DNA from: an uncultured Methanobrevibacter sp.
GTDB lineage: Archaea > Methanobacteriota > Methanobacteria > Methanobacteriales > Methanobacteriaceae
Assembly (NCBI RefSeq): GCF_900314695.1
Contig: NZ_OMWD01000008.1
Span: forward strand, 13,047 to 77,046
Direction: 5' to 3'
Length of the DNA: 64,000 nucleotides
The translations under genes and the position numbers were made by a program. The notes under the pieces were generated by a model. That model was not told the origin of the DNA, did not search any database, and saw only the letters and a program-made list of their open reading frames with translations. This document shows positions 61,011 to 64,000 of the stretch, one piece after another (the first letter of the stretch is position 1; the number at the start of each line of letters is the position of its first letter).

Positions 61011-61072
61011 TAAGCCGATGATGAACCCTATGAGCTCTGATATGTGATGAATGATGGGCGAGCTGAGGCTTA
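61011..61072 (+). ncRNA. C/D box sRNA (2'-O-methylation guide)
   Basis: All parts are present in order: stem TAAGCC (61011-61016), box C ATGATGA (61018-61024), 12-nt guide (61025-61036), box D' CTGA (61037-61040), spacer TAT, box C' GTGATGA (61044-61050), 12-nt guide (61051-61062), box D CTGA (61063-61066), and the closing stem GGCTTA (61067-61072), which pairs with TAAGCC over 6 bp. A T-run follows as terminator. The two 12-nt guides are ACCCTATGAGCT and ATGATGGGCGAG. Target rRNA or tRNA positions were not identified. Confidence 0.9.
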
Positions 61073-61130
61073 TTTTTTTCAATCTTTTTTTGTAAAACTT
61101 TATTTAAAATAAATATCTAATATTATAATT

Positions 61131-62336
61131 ATGATATTTGATAAAAATGATGATGTTAGAAATGAAAGAATTCTTTATCAAGCAAAACCTAATATGCTTT
61201 TTGGCTGTAAAAAAGCTATTTATGGTATTGTTTTATTAGTTATTGTTTTCATACTTTCTCCGAAGGTCATTCAATTCGTTGGGAATATGCAGGTTTATTT
61301 GATATCTTATATTAATCTTGCTTTAACTAGGTATGCAGCAATAGGATTTTTCATTGTCATTCTTTTTATTATACTATTTATTATTTGGCAACTTATTGGA
61401 TGGTATTCTAAGGAGTACATTTTAACACAATCCCGAATCATTATCAAATATGGGGTGTTGTCCACTAAGAAAAATTATATGCCTTATGCAGCTATTCAAG
61501 ATATCAATACTTCACAAAGTGTTTTTGGTAAAATATTTAATGTAGGAACTATTTCTTTATTTAGTGCTTATGATAACAATCAAATGGAATTGTCCGCCAT
61601 ATCAAATCCTTCTGAAGTAGAAGAGATTATCTTTTCCAATATGGTTAATCACAGGGCATATGGTGAATCAAATCCATATCCTCATAATGATATGTCATAT
61701 GGGAGGAATTTCCAAACAAATGATAGCTATCTTGAAAAAAATGATTATTATGATGAATTCGAACCGATTACTCCAATTGGTCGTGAAAAAGATAAATCTC
61801 CAAGAAGAGATTATGAATATTATCCTGATGATTTCAGTCAAGGTGAAAATAATCGTAAAAAATATGAATATGAGCCTTATACTGATAATTTCTATGATGT
61901 TGAGGATAAGCAATTCGAACCTAGATACAAAGAACCTTTAAATCAGCATGATGATTATGGTAGGGATAGTGTGGCATATGAATCCAATTCCATTAGATAT
62001 GATGAATCTTATGATGATTATGGTAGGGATAGTGTGACATATGAACCTAATTCCATTAGATATGATGAATCTTATGATGATTATGGTAGGGATAGTGTGG
62101 CATATGAATCCAATTCCATTAGATATGAGGAACCTTCAAATCAATCTTCTGATAAAAGTTATTATAATGAAATAAGGGATGAGTATTCTTATCGGGATGA
62201 TGACTACTATCAAAATAATGGTCGTGAAGTTTATTATAATGATAATGCCAATAATAATGTTCAAGATAAATCAGTAGATGTAGATGAATCTAGTGAAAAA
62301 GTAATTAGAAGGCACTTCGATAAATTTAAAAAATAA
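61131..62336 (+). CDS. PH-domain membrane protein with Tyr/Asp-rich repeat tail
   Basis: 401 residues. An N-terminal segment with two helices (about 28-48 and 70-95), then a bacterial PH-2 domain (YILTQSRIIIKYGVLSTKKNYMPYAAIQDINTSQSVFGKIFNVGTI). From residue about 175 to the end it is disordered, rich in Tyr, Asp, Asn and Arg. Three in-frame 63-bp repeats (61950-62138) encode DDYGRDSVAYESNSIRYDES-like units. Membrane-bound; the tail may bind partners. Confidence 0.85.
   Translation: MIFDKNDDVRNERILYQAKPNMLFGCKKAIYGIVLLVIVFILSPKVIQFVGNMQVYLISYINLALTRYAAIGFFIVILFIILFIIWQLIGWYSKEYILTQSRIIIKYGVLSTKKNYMPYAAIQDINTSQSVFGKIFNVGTISLFSAYDNNQMELSAISNPSEVEEIIFSNMVNHRAYGESNPYPHNDMSYGRNFQTNDSYLEKNDYYDEFEPITPIGREKDKSPRRDYEYYPDDFSQGENNRKKYEYEPYTDNFYDVEDKQFEPRYKEPLNQHDDYGRDSVAYESNSIRYDESYDDYGRDSVTYEPNSIRYDESYDDYGRDSVAYESNSIRYEEPSNQSSDKSYYNEIRDEYSYRDDDYYQNNGREVYYNDNANNNVQDKSVDVDESSEKVIRRHFDKFKK
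61950..62138 (+). repeat. Three tandem 63-bp in-frame repeats
   Basis: Units at 61950-62012, 62013-62075 and 62076-62138. The first two differ at three or so positions; the third decays at its 3' end (GATGAATCTTAT becomes GAGGAACCTTCA). They encode 21-residue units starting DDYGRDSV and ending with RYDESY. Near-identity at DNA level implies recent slippage or recombination. Confidence 0.9.
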
Positions 62337-62380
62337 TTTTTTAAATTTTCTTTTTAAAAATTTTCTTTTCGGTGAATTTA

Positions 62381-63418
62381 ATGGAATTATTATGTATTCA
62401 ATCTCAAGAACATCCTGAACTGCCTAAAGCTGAATTGAAAGCAGTTATGGATTGTGAAAATATTGATGCTAATCTTTGTGTTATTACAGATGGATTGGTG
62501 ATTTTAAAAGATATTTCAAATGATAAATGTGGGCAGTATTATGAAATCCTTACCCGAAGGTTAGGTTATACTCACGAAGTTCATGAAATCATTTTAACAT
62601 CTTCAATCGATGCATTAAATGATGATGTTTCCTCTGTGGACTGGTCAAAGTATATTGATGAAACATTTGCCGTAAGGGTTAAAAGATTCCACTCAGAAAT
62701 TGATACTGTAGCTACTGAAAGAAAAGTGGGGTCATTGATTTTAGAAAATTGCGATAATATAAAGGTAAATCTTAAAAAACCTAAATCCCTAATAAGAATT
62801 GTTGCATTTAATGATACAGTTTATGTAGCTATTGAAAAAATCAAATTAAATAAAAAACATTTTGAGAATAGCAAACCCCATAAAAGGCCATTCTTTTATC
62901 CTGGTTCAATGAGTCCGAAATTAGCAAGATGTATGGTAAATCTATCAAGAGTCACTGAAGGAGATTTGGTTCTAGATCCTTTTTGTGGAACTGGTGGAAT
63001 ATTAATCGAAGCTGGAATAATTGGTTGTAAAGTAGTCGGATCTGATATTTACTGGAAAATGAAAAATGGTGCAGCTATTAATTTGGAACATTTTGGAATT
63101 TCTGATTATAGAACATTCAATTTGGATGTGCGTGAACTTAAAATGTATGAAAAAGTGGCTGCTGTTGTTACTGATCCTCCCTATGGAATTTCCACCACTA
63201 CTGGAGATATGGATGGTGATGATATTTTCAAGGAATTTTTCAAAGCAATATATGATAATATGAAAGATGATGCTTATCTTTGTATGGCAAGTCCTCATTA
63301 TGTCGACTTAAAACCTATTGCTGATGAAATTGGATTTGAAATTGTTGAACAATATGGGATTAAAATGCATAGAAGTTTAACAAGAATTATTTCTGTTATC
63401 TGTAAAAAATTTGATTAA
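62381..63418 (+). CDS. tRNA (guanine(10)-N2)-dimethyltransferase, THUMP-type
   Basis: 345 residues from the ATG at 62381, preceded by CGGTGAATTTA; a GTG at 62372 is part of that box. The N-terminal THUMP-like region (EHPELPKAELKAVMDCENID) is followed by the Rossmann methylase with FYPGSMSPKLARCMVNLSRV, VLDPFCGTGGILIEAG and the catalytic VTDPPYGIS (N/D-P-P-Y/F). This is the TIGR01177/Trm-G10 family, methylating G10 of tRNA in archaea. Confidence 0.92.
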   Translation: MELLCIQSQEHPELPKAELKAVMDCENIDANLCVITDGLVILKDISNDKCGQYYEILTRRLGYTHEVHEIILTSSIDALNDDVSSVDWSKYIDETFAVRVKRFHSEIDTVATERKVGSLILENCDNIKVNLKKPKSLIRIVAFNDTVYVAIEKIKLNKKHFENSKPHKRPFFYPGSMSPKLARCMVNLSRVTEGDLVLDPFCGTGGILIEAGIIGCKVVGSDIYWKMKNGAAINLEHFGISDYRTFNLDVRELKMYEKVAAVVTDPPYGISTTTGDMDGDDIFKEFFKAIYDNMKDDAYLCMASPHYVDLKPIADEIGFEIVEQYGIKMHRSLTRIISVICKKFD

Positions 63419-63953
63419 TATATAAACAAATAGTTACATTTATATATGAGAACATAAATCATGTGTTATTTTTACTTCAAATCTTAACTATTCTTTTTTT
63501 GTTTTATTATTTCTTTGATTTGTTTTTTTTTATTTCATTTTTCAAGGGTTTTAAAAATTTTAATTTATATATTTTATTTAAACTCATTTTTTTAATAATT
63601 ACTATGTATTTATTTTTATTTTTTATTTTAAAAGTTTAAAAAACAATATTTTAATTTTTTAATATTTTTTGCAATATTTTTTAATTGATTTTGTTAATAA
63701 AATTTCTCTGTCTATTAGATGTGCTATGTGTTTTATGGCGATGACCTAAGTTATATTGTATGGAACAATTTTAACTATGATGGTTGCTTTCCGCATGTAG
63801 CTATACATTTTGTGAGTACTTGAATTTTCTCAAGTATGATGTTGGTTTTGTAGTATGTGGTGAATTAGTTACAAACTAGTTTAGTGTAATACTCGTCTAT
63901 ATTTTTAGCGTACTTCATAATACTTTATACTTTATTATGTCTGTTATGTTTCA
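63419..63953 (+). promoter_or_regulatory. rRNA promoter and 16S leader region
   Basis: 535 bp, with no gene. TATA-like sequences at 63440-63448 (TTATATATG) and near 63564-63576 (TTTATATATTTTA) are candidate rRNA promoters. A hairpin TACTTGA-ATTTTC-TCAAGTA lies at 63817-63836. The leader should form the processing stem with sequence beyond the 3' end of 16S, which is outside the window. Confidence 0.6.
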
Positions 63954-64000
63954 ATTCTGTTTGATCCTGGCAGATGTTACTGCTATTGGGATTCGATTAA
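63954..64000 (+). rRNA. 16S ribosomal RNA, 5' end (partial)
   Basis: ATTCTGTTTGATCCTGGCAG starts at about 63954, then TTACTGCTATTGGGATTCGATTAA, which is the conserved archaeal 16S 5' end (helices 1-2). The gene continues past the right edge. The exact 5' nucleotide is set by analogy, to within a base or two. Confidence 0.92.

Noticed and set aside
1..64000. CRISPR arrays, tRNA genes or prophage clusters
   Set aside because: Reading both strands gave no regularly spaced repeats, no cloverleaf with a T-arm GTTCRA box, and no run of phage structural genes; the holin-like domain is fused to a host-type phosphodiesterase.

Overview
The window comes from a low-GC methanogenic archaeon of the order Methanobacteriales, most likely a Methanobrevibacter. 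Several genes point there: CoM/CoB fumarate reductase subunit B (tfrB), IorAB, an AksF/LeuB-type dehydrogenase, NikR, nascent polypeptide-associated complex protein, PAN proteasomal ATPase, an archaeal C/D box sRNA, a MraY-like/Mur ligase/ATP-grasp block of the pseudomurein type, and an archaeal 16S rRNA 5' end at the right edge. Translation signals are typical of the group: many starts follow a GGTGA(T) box. The species cannot be set from the sequence alone.

Layout. 1-8.7 kb: a partial TrmJ-like RNA methylase, tfrB, and an aryl-acid module (iorAB, an ACT-domain protein, paaK). A sodium:solute symporter with a 37-residue accessory protein is divergent from paaK across a perfect palindrome. 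8.9-12.2 kb: paired half-size membrane proteins, a carboxymuconolactone decarboxylase-family protein, a rubredoxin-fused glutamate synthase-like protein and a flavin-binding protein. 12.2-15.5 kb: a 640-bp regulatory gap, then modABC. 15.5-22.8 kb: tag, a ferredoxin-type aldo/keto reductase, nac, a phosphoesterase, a NYN-nuclease protein overlapping a membrane-anchored cyclase-like protein, argJ, and a 34-residue basic protein.

22.9-26.2 kb: two paralogous methyltransferases flank the decayed right end of an IS200/IS605-type element; TarI- and TarJ-like genes for CDP-ribitol follow. 26.2-36.4 kb is the most accessory part: a nuclease-like protein, an HxlR-type regulator with DsbA/FrnE and two Old Yellow Enzyme homologues sharing palindromic sites, a membrane protein with an overlapping small ORF, an archaeal ATPase, and an MFS exporter without a normal start codon. 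A 15-bp palindrome (TACGAATTGTTCGTA) recurs in intergenic spaces here.

36-50 kb: SAP, DUF998, QueG-like, argB, acyl-CoA ligase/AksF-like, HEAT, neurotransmitter:sodium symporter-family transporter, flavoprotein, holin-like/phosphodiesterase fusion and LOG-family genes, several hypothetical. 50-59 kb: nikR, a methyltransferase, a hydrogenase maturation protease, a pseudomurein precursor block (ATP-grasp, MraY-like, Mur ligase), and a POTRA-like plus secreted zinc-ribbon pair. 59-64 kb: information-processing genes (MBF1-type regulator, PAN, C/D box sRNA, PH-domain protein with 63-bp repeats, tRNA G10 methyltransferase), ending in the leader and first 47 bases of 16S rRNA.

No CRISPR array, tRNA gene or intact transposase was seen. 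The strongest candidates for undescribed biology are the NYN-nuclease/cyclase-like gene pair (18.7-21.4 kb), the recurrent TACGAA palindrome, the HxlR redox regulon, and the palindrome linking the aryl-acid genes to a symporter.
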